In this document: positions 37,246-43,855 of the stretch, piece after piece
Layout of the letters: each line of letters opens with the position of its first letter
Position numbering within the stretch: the stretch's first letter is position 1
Virus record (IMG/VR): IMGVR_UViG_3300009172_001397
Span: 1-44,165 of that record
Source: a virus
Length of the DNA stretch: 44,165 bases
Strand: one strand, 5' to 3'
Notes under the pieces: generated by a model
What the model saw: the letters and a program-made list of their open reading frames with translations, nothing else
Database searches by the model: none
Told to the model about the DNA's origin: nothing
Made by a program: the position numbers and the translations under genes

Positions 37246-38523
37246 TCAAGCCGCGTCCTCATAATGCGTAGTTAGGCCAAATGGAGCCATTAGCGATCTA
37301 TCACGGTTTGAGTGAATAACAAACACTGTATCACAGTAGTCTTCATCACCCCAGCTACCCCATGGATAACCGTCTGTAAACATGATAAACTTTTTAGGAG
37401 TAATATCATGTTGTTTCATATATTCCCAGTTACAATCAAATTCAGTGCCACCACCGCCTATGATCTCGTACTCTTCTAGTCGTTCGCCACCGTCTGCAGT
37501 AAAGTCCTGTTCGTTGTATACTTTAGTATCAAAACACCATACTTTAATATTGTAGTCTTGGTATTCGTCCATAATGCCTTGTACTTCACCTAAGAAGTCT
37601 TCGCCTTGTTCATTACCGATCGACCCTGACATGTCTATACCAACAGCAATATCAATTGTTTCATCGAAATTTTGTCCTGGAAGTATAGCACTCATGTGCC
37701 ACCCTTTACGTGATGGTCTCATAAACGTGTAGTCATTTCTAATAGTACTTTGAATCTGCTGACGTAGTATTTCGCGCCAGTTCATCTTAGGCTCAGTAAG
37801 TTTAGAAATCATTCTCTCAATCTCTGCAGGCACATTACCAGCACCTGATGATTGCGCCGCTGTCATCATATTCTCTTTAACTTCATCACGTATTTCACGC
37901 ATCTGTTCTTTTGAATATTTAGGTTGCTTGCTACTTATATTACTATTATTGTTGCCGTCTTCTTCACCGTCACCTTCCCAGTCTAAATGCTCGTCAAGTA
38001 ATTCGCCTAATTGATTTAAAAAGTCATCACCGTTTTGTTTTGCTTGTTCAAAAATATCATCATACACTTCTTCAGAAGACCATGTATCGTATTTAAAGTC
38101 TTGATAGCAATCAACTAGCTTAGGAATAGTACCAATACGATCACGTACTAGTAAGTTATTAACAATGTAATCTGCGGCAATATTATATATTTGTCCGTCT
38201 CTATCTTCTCTGCGAGTTAAGTGATCAAATACACAATGTAAAATTTCGTGTGCAATAACAAATTCAATCTCTTGATTTGACATTGCGTTAAAGAATTGAG
38301 TGTTAAAGAATAAGTTTCTGCCATCTACAGCGGCAGTGGGTAACCAATCATCAGCGGCCTTAATACGTAAACGTGTAGCCATGTTACCAAAGAATGGGTG
38401 ACGTAATAAAAGACCAATACGTGCAACAATAATCCTGTCCATTACATCTATACGCATTGTTTCCAATGCTGCTGGTGTAATATCCGGATCTGGTATCCAT
38501 CTTTGCTTAGTTGCAACGCTCAT
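37246..38523 (-). CDS. Metallopeptidase-like plus VWA domain protein (DUF2201 type)
   Basis: A 425-residue protein with two domains. The N-terminal domain (about 20-140) carries a zinc-metallopeptidase motif HEILH at 92-96 (VIAHEILHCVFDHLTRR) and a downstream NIAADYIVNNLL that may give the third ligand. An acidic Asn/Gly-rich linker at about 181-200 follows. The C-terminal domain (about 287-425) is a von Willebrand A-like domain with intact metal-site motif: DMSGS at 297-301, T360 in a GGGGTEF loop, and D384 in MFTDG. The layout matches the DUF2201_N/VWA-like family, which in cells pairs with MoxR ATPases. Here the MoxR gene lies directly upstream. Substrate and phage role are unknown; the protease activity is inferred from HExxH only. 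Confidence 0.87.
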   Translation of the reverse strand: MSVATKQRWIPDPDITPAALETMRIDVMDRIIVARIGLLLRHPFFGNMATRLRIKAADDWLPTAAVDGRNLFFNTQFFNAMSNQEIEFVIAHEILHCVFDHLTRREDRDGQIYNIAADYIVNNLLVRDRIGTIPKLVDCYQDFKYDTWSSEEVYDDIFEQAKQNGDDFLNQLGELLDEHLDWEGDGEEDGNNNSNISSKQPKYSKEQMREIRDEVKENMMTAAQSSGAGNVPAEIERMISKLTEPKMNWREILRQQIQSTIRNDYTFMRPSRKGWHMSAILPGQNFDETIDIAVGIDMSGSIGNEQGEDFLGEVQGIMDEYQDYNIKVWCFDTKVYNEQDFTADGGERLEEYEIIGGGGTEFDCNWEYMKQHDITPKKFIMFTDGYPWGSWGDEDYCDTVFVIHSNRDRSLMAPFGLTTHYEDAA

Positions 38524-38556
38524 GTGCTATATCCTCTTTGCCTTGTTTATACTATA

Positions 38557-38585
38557 ATTATATAGCATCTTGTTACTAAAGTCAA
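38557..38585 (-). promoter_or_regulatory. Sigma70-type promoter for the VWA gene
   Basis: On the minus strand, TTGACT (38580-38585) and TATAAT (38557-38562) are exactly 17 bp apart, 34 bp before the ATG at 38523. It starts immediately after the terminator of the upstream moxR gene. Confidence 0.85.
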
Positions 38586-38586
38586 G

Positions 38587-38618
38587 AAAAAATGGAGGTT
38601 TTTTGTACGGGAACCTCC
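38587..38618 (-). terminator. Rho-independent terminator after moxR
   Basis: Read on the minus strand, GGAGGTT and AACCTCC (38612-38618 and 38594-38600) form a 7-bp stem with an 11-nt loop, followed by A and six T (38592-38587). It lies 15 bp past the moxR stop and just before the -35 box of the VWA promoter. Confidence 0.85.
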
Positions 38619-38632
38619 AAACCCAACACACC

Positions 38633-39721
38633 TTAAGACCTTGTTTGTGCGGCCTTAATATACTTTCCAAAACGCTCATGGAACTCATCAAAACATTCAA
38701 TTTCGTCTGGATCAATCGGTAATTCATATTGGGTCAACGCCAATTTCATACCCATTACTACCAGCTCAGTTTCGAAGTTATCCATTGCAAAACGTAAGAA
38801 GTTATTAACTTTAGTATCAAACTTCTTATCGTTCTTATCCGAGCTTTCTTTTAGTTCGTAGCAGAGCGAAACAGTGAGGGAATACATAGCACTGATTTCT
38901 TTCTGTTTCAACTCAGTTACCTTACCTTCTAGAATATCTGTCGGGTTAGGCATAGTTGACGCTACTTTGCGGTGTGCCATAAACTTAACTGCAAGACCTT
39001 CACCAATGGCACCTGATACAAGGTCTGTTGTAGTTTCTGCTTCTATATCGTCATCTAACAATTCAGAAACAAAAGTCCACGAACGTGGAGTTGCAAAAGA
39101 ACGACTTGGACTTTTTGGATCAAAGTCATATAAGTCTTTCTTTGCAAACTGTAAGTAACCAGCTACATCTGGATGTATGCCGTTAGCTACAGCCCACTGG
39201 AACCAATCATCAAATGATACAGTTAATTCTAAGTGAATAAAACGGTTTGCCAACGGTGCTGGCATTCTGTATGTAACACCTTTATCTGCATCACGATTAC
39301 CTGCCGCAACAATAAGAACATTGTCCGGAAGTGTGTAAGTACCAATCTTGCGATTAAGAATAAGTTGATAAGCTGCAGCTTGCACACTAGGTGCTGCTGA
39401 GTTCATTTCATCTAAGAATAAGATGATAAATTTGTGTAGTTTAGCAAATTCTTCTGTTGGAAGTTCTGCTGGCGGTGCCCAAACCATTGTACCTGAATTG
39501 CTATCAAAGTATGGAATACCTTTAATATCTGTAGGCTCCCATAATGACAGTCTAATGTCAATTGTATGAGCGTCGATTGAATCACCGACTTGCTGAACAA
39601 TTTCAGATTTACCAATACCTGGGGGTCCCCATAAAAAGACTGGACGTTTCTTTTTCATTGCATGAAGAAGACTTGTCTTTGCTCTGTTAGGAGTAATTTG
39701 TCGAATAGCTAAGTTTTCCAT
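38633..39721 (-). CDS. MoxR-type AAA+ ATPase
   Basis: A 362-residue AAA+ ATPase of the MoxR/RavA-like kind. Walker A is GPPGIGKS at 32-39, Walker B is ILFLDE at 100-105, sensor 1 is in AAGNRDAD near N142, and an arginine follows in PLANRF at 160. DIRLSLWEPTDIKGIP between the Walker motifs is typical of the MoxR branch. The C-terminal 150 residues are helical with no further motif recognised. MoxR proteins act with VWA proteins to remodel or activate protein complexes, and the VWA gene is the next gene downstream. A strong sigma70 promoter with a palindrome over its -35 box precedes it, and a terminator ends it. It is distinct from the cobalt chelatase CobS carried by many marine phages, though both are AAA+ enzymes. 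Confidence 0.88.
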   Translation of the reverse strand: MENLAIRQITPNRAKTSLLHAMKKKRPVFLWGPPGIGKSEIVQQVGDSIDAHTIDIRLSLWEPTDIKGIPYFDSNSGTMVWAPPAELPTEEFAKLHKFIILFLDEMNSAAPSVQAAAYQLILNRKIGTYTLPDNVLIVAAGNRDADKGVTYRMPAPLANRFIHLELTVSFDDWFQWAVANGIHPDVAGYLQFAKKDLYDFDPKSPSRSFATPRSWTFVSELLDDDIEAETTTDLVSGAIGEGLAVKFMAHRKVASTMPNPTDILEGKVTELKQKEISAMYSLTVSLCYELKESSDKNDKKFDTKVNNFLRFAMDNFETELVVMGMKLALTQYELPIDPDEIECFDEFHERFGKYIKAAQTRS

Positions 39722-39782
39722 TTGTATTTCCTCTAGTAGTATGTATATCAGTTATCAGTGCTATCTTCTAACTATGTATACT

Positions 39783-39811
39783 ATTATACGGTCTAATGGA
39801 ACGGTTGTCAA
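39783..39811 (-). promoter_or_regulatory. Consensus sigma70 promoter for moxR
   Basis: TTGACA (39806-39811) and TATAAT (39783-39788) on the minus strand, with a 17-bp spacer: a perfect consensus housekeeping promoter, 61 bp before the ATG at 39721. Its -35 box lies inside a 17-bp palindrome. Confidence 0.9.
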
Positions 39812-39816
39812 CCGTT
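39800..39816. promoter_or_regulatory. Palindromic putative operator over the moxR -35 box
   Basis: AACGGTTG-T-CAACCGTT is a perfect inverted repeat with 8-bp arms around one base. It covers the whole -35 hexamer, and CCATTA occurs on both flanks as a direct repeat. It has the size of a dimeric repressor site. No second copy was seen at the other sigma70 promoters of the window. Confidence 0.5.
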
Positions 39817-39836
39817 AATGGAACTTTATTTGTCTT

Positions 39837-40223
39837 TTATTTGTCTTTTGTTTGCCGCGACATGGCCTTAGCTAGTCCATACTTGCGTAGATCTCCTGAA
39901 AAGAGACCCAGTTCGACTGCCTTTCGTTCACTTGTAACGAACATACTATGCTTGGAAATGTAGTATGGACAGTCTATAAACTTGTCTAAGAAGATAATAA
40001 TTTGTGTAGTAATTGGCATGTCTGCTGGATAAGGAATTTCGTACGTAGCTAAGTCAATGGTATTAATCACATCAAACCCTAACTCTGTTAGACGTAGTCC
40101 ACCTGAGGTCTTTTCTCTTGTATTCTGCCACCATATTGGCATGTACTCAGCAACAGTTGCACTATTGACAGTTTTGTTGAGTTGTTTAAGAAAGACTTTA
40201 GTGTACGTTTCTTTCCAGTTCAT
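39837..40223 (-). CDS. Conserved phage protein, 128 aa, function unknown
   Basis: No function recognised; I recall similar proteins in marine T4-like phages. Conserved-looking stretches are WWQNTREKTSGGLRLTELGFDVI, YEIPYPADMP and FLDKFIDCPYYISKHSMFVTSERKAVELGLFSGDLRKYG. The pattern is mixed helix and strand with no membrane segment. The size and basic end would fit a DNA- or protein-binding accessory factor, but this is not shown. It overlaps the upstream gene by four bases (ATGA), so translation is coupled. The C-terminal codons lie in a short direct repeat of AAAGACAAATAA. Confidence 0.75.
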   Translation of the reverse strand: MNWKETYTKVFLKQLNKTVNSATVAEYMPIWWQNTREKTSGGLRLTELGFDVINTIDLATYEIPYPADMPITTQIIIFLDKFIDCPYYISKHSMFVTSERKAVELGLFSGDLRKYGLAKAMSRQTKDK

Positions 40224-40510
40224 TCTGCAACAACAATCTCGCCCGATGTTAACATAACAACGGTAAAGTCTTCACAGTTAAATAAGTCGTTAAGTTTTTT
40301 TGATAAGTTTATTGCATGGCCTGGATTTGAAAAGGAGACCTTTTTATATTTTGGACCAGGATAGTTTGTAATAGCGTTTAGGCTTTTAAGATTAAACGGT
40401 TTGTTGTTATAGAAAACAGCCCATATTGCTTCTGCATCTAATATCTGCTCTGCACGGTAAGTTTTCTTATCTATATGCTCTAACAGTATCTTTGGTTTAG
40501 GTCTACTCAT
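40220..40510 (-). CDS. Conserved small phage protein, 96 aa, function unknown
   Basis: The ATG at 40510 is chosen because AAGGA lies 8 nt upstream; an in-frame ATG at 40519 overlaps that site. The sequence (MSRPKPKILLEHIDKKTYRAEQILDAEAIWAVFYNNKPFNLKSLN, then YPGPKYKKVSFSNPGHAINLSKKLNDLF) is of a type I recall from T4-like cyanophages and pelagiphages. It is short, basic and beta-rich with one helix. No catalytic motif was recognised. It forms a two-gene unit with the next gene, from the promoter region at 40539-40579. Confidence 0.75.
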   Translation of the reverse strand: MSRPKPKILLEHIDKKTYRAEQILDAEAIWAVFYNNKPFNLKSLNAITNYPGPKYKKVSFSNPGHAINLSKKLNDLFNCEDFTVVMLTSGEIVVAE

Positions 40511-40538
40511 ATGCGTCATCCTTAATTATGTACGCATA

Positions 40539-40546
40539 TATTTATC
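40539..40546 (-). promoter_or_regulatory. Late-promoter-like element before the 96/128-aa genes
   Basis: GATAAATA on the minus strand, 28 bp before the ATG at 40510, matches 7 of 8 late consensus bases, but it is followed by TATG rather than the usual C. A separate TATAAT (40574-40579) lies upstream without a recognisable -35 box, so the gene pair may be served by more than one promoter. Confidence 0.5.
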
Positions 40547-40584
40547 TCTTTCTACTCGATTAACTACGTACTTATTATAGACGC

Positions 40585-40836
40585 TTATTTCCAGTTCCCG
40601 CCACCACCGTCCATGTTAATTTGTATAACTTCGTCATCTCCTCTGCTGTATGACGCTATTAGGCGCTCTAAATCGCCTTCTAAGCGTGTCATTACGATAC
40701 CTAGTGTAAACGCTAGTGCCTTAGCTTCTGCTGTAGTGAACTTAATCTCTTTAGCGTTACTTGCATCAGCAACCTTTACTTTTTGTAAAAATTGCTGAAT
40801 TGGAAATGTGTTTAATGGTTCACTTTGCATTTTCAA
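40585..40836 (-). CDS. Small conserved phage protein, 83 aa, function unknown
   Basis: Mostly helical: NTFPIQQFLQKVKVADASNAKEIKFTTAEAKALAFTLGIVMTRLEGDLERLI, then a strand and Gly-rich end (VIQINMDGGGGNW). It overlaps its upstream neighbour by 17 bp. An ATG at 40830 is also possible and would give 81 residues. I recall proteins of this pattern, ending in TMDGGG-like sequence, in marine T4-like phages. No function is known to me. Confidence 0.7.
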   Translation of the reverse strand: MKMQSEPLNTFPIQQFLQKVKVADASNAKEIKFTTAEAKALAFTLGIVMTRLEGDLERLIASYSRGDDEVIQINMDGGGGNWK

Positions 40837-41296
40837 TGCTCAATGCTTGACGCATTTCAAGATCTGTTTTAAACGGTCCTTTAAACTCGTAACGTTCAAT
40901 AGTAATTAGTTTAGGACAAAAACTCTTTACCCAACCTTTATCAAAACCAATAATGTAGTAACCTGCACAATATAAACTTTTACTCTTGTTACTCTTAGTA
41001 AACAACGGTAAACGATTCTTTACATCGTAAAGACTATTATACGGTACACAGCTAGTTGGAAAGTTATATACTTCCTTAAATGCTGTTTTAGTTTCTTCTA
41101 CAACTTGTGTAATTGCATCAGCAAATAGTGTATTGCCGAATGTCTTTTTAAGTGCTACTTCACTATCAAAGTACTGTGTTGCAGCACCTGAACTAAACAA
41201 ATATTTGTCTTCTGATAAAGATAGTGTACCTACTCGTTCACCTTCTTGTTCAACAATCCAAAACTTGTCTTTTAAAATAGTTTTTGCTTTTATCAT
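40820..41296 (-). CDS. Conserved phage protein, 158 aa, function unknown
   Basis: Function not recognised. The N-terminal half contains a beta-rich KFWIVEQEGERVGTLSLSEDKYLFSSG. The C-terminal half has LPLFTKSNKSKSLYCAGYYIIGFDKGWVKSFCPKLITIERYEFKGPFKTDLEMRQAL, a stretch I recall as highly conserved in T4-like marine phages. Two cysteines, in YCAGYY and SFCPKL, lie there, but there is no zinc-finger spacing. It begins 9 bases after the exonuclease stop and overlaps the next gene, so it belongs to the exonuclease operon. A link to DNA metabolism is inferred from position only. Confidence 0.78.
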   Translation of the reverse strand: MIKAKTILKDKFWIVEQEGERVGTLSLSEDKYLFSSGAATQYFDSEVALKKTFGNTLFADAITQVVEETKTAFKEVYNFPTSCVPYNSLYDVKNRLPLFTKSNKSKSLYCAGYYIIGFDKGWVKSFCPKLITIERYEFKGPFKTDLEMRQALSIENAK

Positions 41297-41305
41297 TATG
41301 TTTCC

Positions 41306-42292
41306 TTACTCCGGGTACTTTGCGTTTAGTGGCTCTGCGAAGTATTGTGCCTGATCTGCAATACGTTGCATATCCCACTTAGCACAGAATTTCATAAGAC
41401 GCATACCTACTTGCTGAACTTGCTTGGGCTTTGCGTTCTCGTCAATTGTTTCGTTAATTATATCTCTAATTTCTTTAGGCTGTGCTGTTAAGTCACACAG
41501 TACAACATTACGTTGATAGTCATCTAGTACGCGATGCTCTGCACCTTCATGATCAGTCCAACGTTGTAGCATCATGTTATTCCAGTTAAAGCCTTTATTA
41601 GACTTATCATCGTATGCTTCAATAAGGCCAACTTTGTTCTTAGTGCCTTTCTTGCGTACTCCGGGATAAGCACTAAACACATTATCACTTGTGTCGCCAC
41701 GCATACACTTCTCAAACAACATAAAGTCGGGATGTGGAGCAGGCTTTGCTTCTTTAGTCTTTTTATCAATTACATGATTACCTTTCTTATCAAAATAACC
41801 TTCGTGTGTAATTGTTATATCCTGTATGCCGTTATACTGCTTACAGTTAGGTGCAATAAGTTGTGCAAAGTCACCGTCTGTACTAATAATAACATGATTG
41901 TCATTAGGGTGTGCTTGTACCCAACCTGCAATAAGATCGTCTGCTTCTAGTTGCGAATGTCGCATAACAGTACAATTAGTCTTTTCTGTAACAAAGTTTT
42001 TAAACTCGTCAAAGATTTCCCAAAACGCTGTATCTTCTTCGCTTTCGACAACAGTCATTTTATCACGTGCAACTTGTCTATTACGCTTATATGGTAAGTA
42101 AAAGTCTTTACGCCAACTACGTCCTTCTAAACAAAACACAACATGATCTGCGTTAAAGTCTTGCCATGCTTTCTTAACACCTGCAAGTGTAATATGTAGG
42201 GCCATGCCTACTTTAGTGTCTAAGTCGCCACGTACTACGTGTCGGGCTCGAAAGAAAGTGTTTGCTGTATCTACTAGAATATAAGTTGCCAT
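41306..42292 (-). CDS. 5'-3' exonuclease / flap endonuclease, T4 RNase H-like
   Basis: A 328-residue FEN-family nuclease that would remove RNA primers and flaps during replication. Acidic metal-ligand motifs are present in order: D8 in YILVDTAN, EADDLIAG at 116-123, STDGDFAQL at 137-145, and RGDTSDNVFSAYPGVRKKG at 198-216 (helix-hairpin-helix start). The track-length reading from 42352 would add 20 residues, but the ATG at 42292 begins exactly at the conserved fold and follows a 28-aa frame by one base (TAATATG). T4 RNase H is 305 aa, so the length fits. It is read from the consensus promoter at 42410-42438. Confidence 0.88.
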   Translation of the reverse strand: MATYILVDTANTFFRARHVVRGDLDTKVGMALHITLAGVKKAWQDFNADHVVFCLEGRSWRKDFYLPYKRNRQVARDKMTVVESEEDTAFWEIFDEFKNFVTEKTNCTVMRHSQLEADDLIAGWVQAHPNDNHVIISTDGDFAQLIAPNCKQYNGIQDITITHEGYFDKKGNHVIDKKTKEAKPAPHPDFMLFEKCMRGDTSDNVFSAYPGVRKKGTKNKVGLIEAYDDKSNKGFNWNNMMLQRWTDHEGAEHRVLDDYQRNVVLCDLTAQPKEIRDIINETIDENAKPKQVQQVGMRLMKFCAKWDMQRIADQAQYFAEPLNAKYPE

Positions 42293-42293
42293 A

Positions 42294-42380
42294 TTATGAA
42301 CACCCCGATATACAAATTGATAAAATGTTGCCATTCTGTAAGAAAGCAACAAGTAGTGTAATGCCTAAAATTTCTAACAT
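42294..42380 (-). CDS. Possible 28-aa hydrophobic leader peptide before the exonuclease
   Basis: A short frame between the promoter and the exonuclease gene encodes MLEILGITLLVAFLQNGNIL plus eight residues. AAAGG lies 7 nt before its ATG, and its TAA is one base from the exonuclease ATG, the arrangement of translational coupling. Residues 2-15 are hydrophobic enough for a short membrane segment. It is too short for reliable coding statistics. It may be a real small membrane peptide or merely a leader that feeds ribosomes to the next gene. Confidence 0.4.
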   Translation of the reverse strand: MLEILGITLLVAFLQNGNILSICISGCS

Positions 42381-42409
42381 AGTTCTGCCTTTGTGTAAAT
42401 TATAATACT

Positions 42410-42438
42410 ATTATAACACCAGAACTGGCTGTTGTCAA
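42410..42438 (-). promoter_or_regulatory. Consensus sigma70 promoter for the exonuclease operon
   Basis: TTGACA (42433-42438) and TATAAT (42410-42415) on the minus strand with a 17-bp spacer, 30 bp before the 28-aa leader frame. The -35 box begins 8 bp after the stop of the 133-aa gene. Confidence 0.9.
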
Positions 42439-42445
42439 TCATTTA

Positions 42446-42847
42446 TCAGCTTACTTCGCTTTTGTCTTTGTCCAAAGGAACTACTTTAATATGACCCATA
42501 TCTCTATCGGTCGATTGTCCTTCTTCTTCAAGCATTTGAATTATAACACTTCTAAACCATTTATCAACAATTTCTTCATTAGACTCACCGCTGTATCCAG
42601 CGTCTAATAGCTGTTCAATGAACTCATTATTCCAATCAAGTTCAAAGAAGCCATTTCTAATGTTGTCAGGATTAACTTGTGTGTCTAACACAGCAACCCA
42701 TGGTTGGTTATGTTTAGTAGCATATTCCTTTTCTTTGTCAAGAATAGATCTACGCTGTTCTTCTGTAGTTGCTTCTAACGCCGGGTCAAGTACCGGTTTA
42801 GTTTTAAACGGATTTAGTTTATTAATTATATCTTTCATATCTTTCAT
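42446..42847 (-). CDS. Conserved phage protein, 133 aa, function unknown
   Basis: An acidic protein of a type I recall from T4-like marine phages. The N-terminal 40 residues are charged and helical (KDIINKLNPFKTKP, EEQRRSILDKEKEYATKH). The central part WVAVLDTQVNPDNIRNGFFELDWNNEFIEQLLDAGYSG is the conserved block, followed by VDKWFRSVIIQML. The tail is acidic. AGGA lies 6 nt before the ATG, and the stop of the preceding small frame overlaps it (TAATG). No enzyme motif was recognised. It is the last gene of the folE-queE operon, before the exonuclease promoter. Confidence 0.75.
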   Translation of the reverse strand: MKDMKDIINKLNPFKTKPVLDPALEATTEEQRRSILDKEKEYATKHNQPWVAVLDTQVNPDNIRNGFFELDWNNEFIEQLLDAGYSGESNEEIVDKWFRSVIIQMLEEEGQSTDRDMGHIKVVPLDKDKSEVS

Positions 42848-42963
42848 TATAGTCCTGCCTTTCGAGCTCTGTGCTCGGGTGATTCAGTTGATGCTGTCAT
42901 AGCTTTTTTATGTTGTTCATTGTAATATTCCCTAAGATCATTTGGGCTAAGTCCCCCATGCAT
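42847..42963 (-). CDS. Small 38-aa protein between queE and the 133-aa gene
   Basis: A 38-residue frame (starts MHGGLSPNDLREYYNEQHKK, ends EHRARKAGL) fills the otherwise empty 99 bp after the queE stop. Its ATG lies inside the last codons of queE, and its TAA overlaps the start of the next gene (TAATG), as for other coupled genes here. The upstream site is weak (CGGCA). The peptide is basic and helical. A longer frame in the same phase, reaching 43365, is a shadow of queE. It could be a genuine small protein or only a spacer frame. Confidence 0.5.
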   Translation of the reverse strand: MHGGLSPNDLREYYNEQHKKAMTASTESPEHRARKAGL

Positions 42964-43855
42964 TGCCGAAAAGGTCGATATGGAGTCTGGGCGTGAATCG
43001 CCAGCCTTGCGCCATACAAAGTTCCGCCACCTCTTTAACGTTAAGGACATATTCTTCCGACCGTCCGCCCAACGGCATAAGATATACCGGACACTCGATC
43101 CCGGCGCCCCTATACTCAGCAACAGCTTTTTTAACTTCTTCAACGTCCACACTGTCAGCCACAACAAACTTAAGATAAAGTTGACTATTGCCAACGGTAC
43201 TATACTGACTAGCAATATTAGGGTTAATAGCGTCCTCCCAAGATTCTCCACTGACACTAAGTTTTGGGGAACAACTCCAAGTAACTTCAAATCCTCTTTG
43301 AGCATTGAGGTAGTCGTAGAACCCAGGTTGTAAATCTTGTGAAGTGTTTGTTTCAAATGTAACATTTTTTAAGTCTCTCATACGTGGATGGTCTAGAAGC
43401 TCTGTATAAAACTTTTGCCATCCTAACAAAGGTTCACCACCGGTAAATATTAAATGGACATCTTGTCCATTATCCATTGTCCACTTACCTTCTGGAGTAA
43501 GTGATAACAAGTGTTCAACTACATCGTCTACATTTTTATCCATCATTAACTTTTTAAACTCAGGATAGATACTTGCATATGTATCACACCCAGTGTGTAT
43601 AATAGGCAAGTCATTAAAGTCTGTTGTTGTCTTGTGTACTTCTTTGGCAATTAAGTCCGCTACTTCAGGATTGTGTTTAATGCCGTTTGCTTGGTTTTCT
43701 GCACGACTAGGTGCATTGCGATCAAGTCCAAAGTTCATACAACGAAAGTTACAACCAAAGGTGCGTAAGAATACACTAGGTACTCCTACAAACTTGCCTT
43801 CGCCTTGTACGCTGTAAAACGCTTCAGAATATCTTAGTTTCATTTCCTTCTTCAT
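42947..43855 (-). CDS. queE: QueE-like 7-carboxy-7-deazaguanine synthase (radical SAM)
   Basis: A 302-residue radical SAM enzyme that would convert 6-carboxy-tetrahydropterin to 7-carboxy-7-deazaguanine, a precursor of preQ0, queuosine and deazaguanine DNA bases. The N-terminus has SEAFYSVQGEGKFVGVPSVFLR, typical of QueE. The cluster motif is unusual: C35-x3-C39, then about 50 extra residues, then C90-DTYA, the usual third Cys plus its DT signature. The SAM-binding GGEP is at 139-142. The C-terminal YLMPLGG and PRLHIDLFGNAWGT fit the family end. It follows folE with a TAATG overlap, so the two pathway genes are coupled. The QueE call is strong; activity depends on the split motif folding correctly. 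Confidence 0.88.
   Translation of the reverse strand: MKKEMKLRYSEAFYSVQGEGKFVGVPSVFLRTFGCNFRCMNFGLDRNAPSRAENQANGIKHNPEVADLIAKEVHKTTTDFNDLPIIHTGCDTYASIYPEFKKLMMDKNVDDVVEHLLSLTPEGKWTMDNGQDVHLIFTGGEPLLGWQKFYTELLDHPRMRDLKNVTFETNTSQDLQPGFYDYLNAQRGFEVTWSCSPKLSVSGESWEDAINPNIASQYSTVGNSQLYLKFVVADSVDVEEVKKAVAEYRGAGIECPVYLMPLGGRSEEYVLNVKEVAELCMAQGWRFTPRLHIDLFGNAWGT

Noticed and set aside
38527-38727. 66-aa minus-strand frame after moxR
   Set aside because: It runs through the moxR 3' end, the terminator and the VWA promoter, so it is not a credible gene.
40574-40602. Sigma70 promoter before the 96-aa gene
   Set aside because: TATAAT is present, but no -35 box is found at 15-19 bp; the sequence there is GC-rich coding DNA.
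42293-42352. Upstream in-frame ATG for the exonuclease
   Set aside because: The extra 20 residues precede the conserved start of the FEN fold and overlap the leader frame; the ATG at 42292 fits the family better.
42847-43365. 172-aa minus-strand frame overlapping queE
   Set aside because: Most of it is queE in another frame, giving an artificial hydrophobic and basic sequence. Only the last 38 residues, past queE, are considered possibly real.
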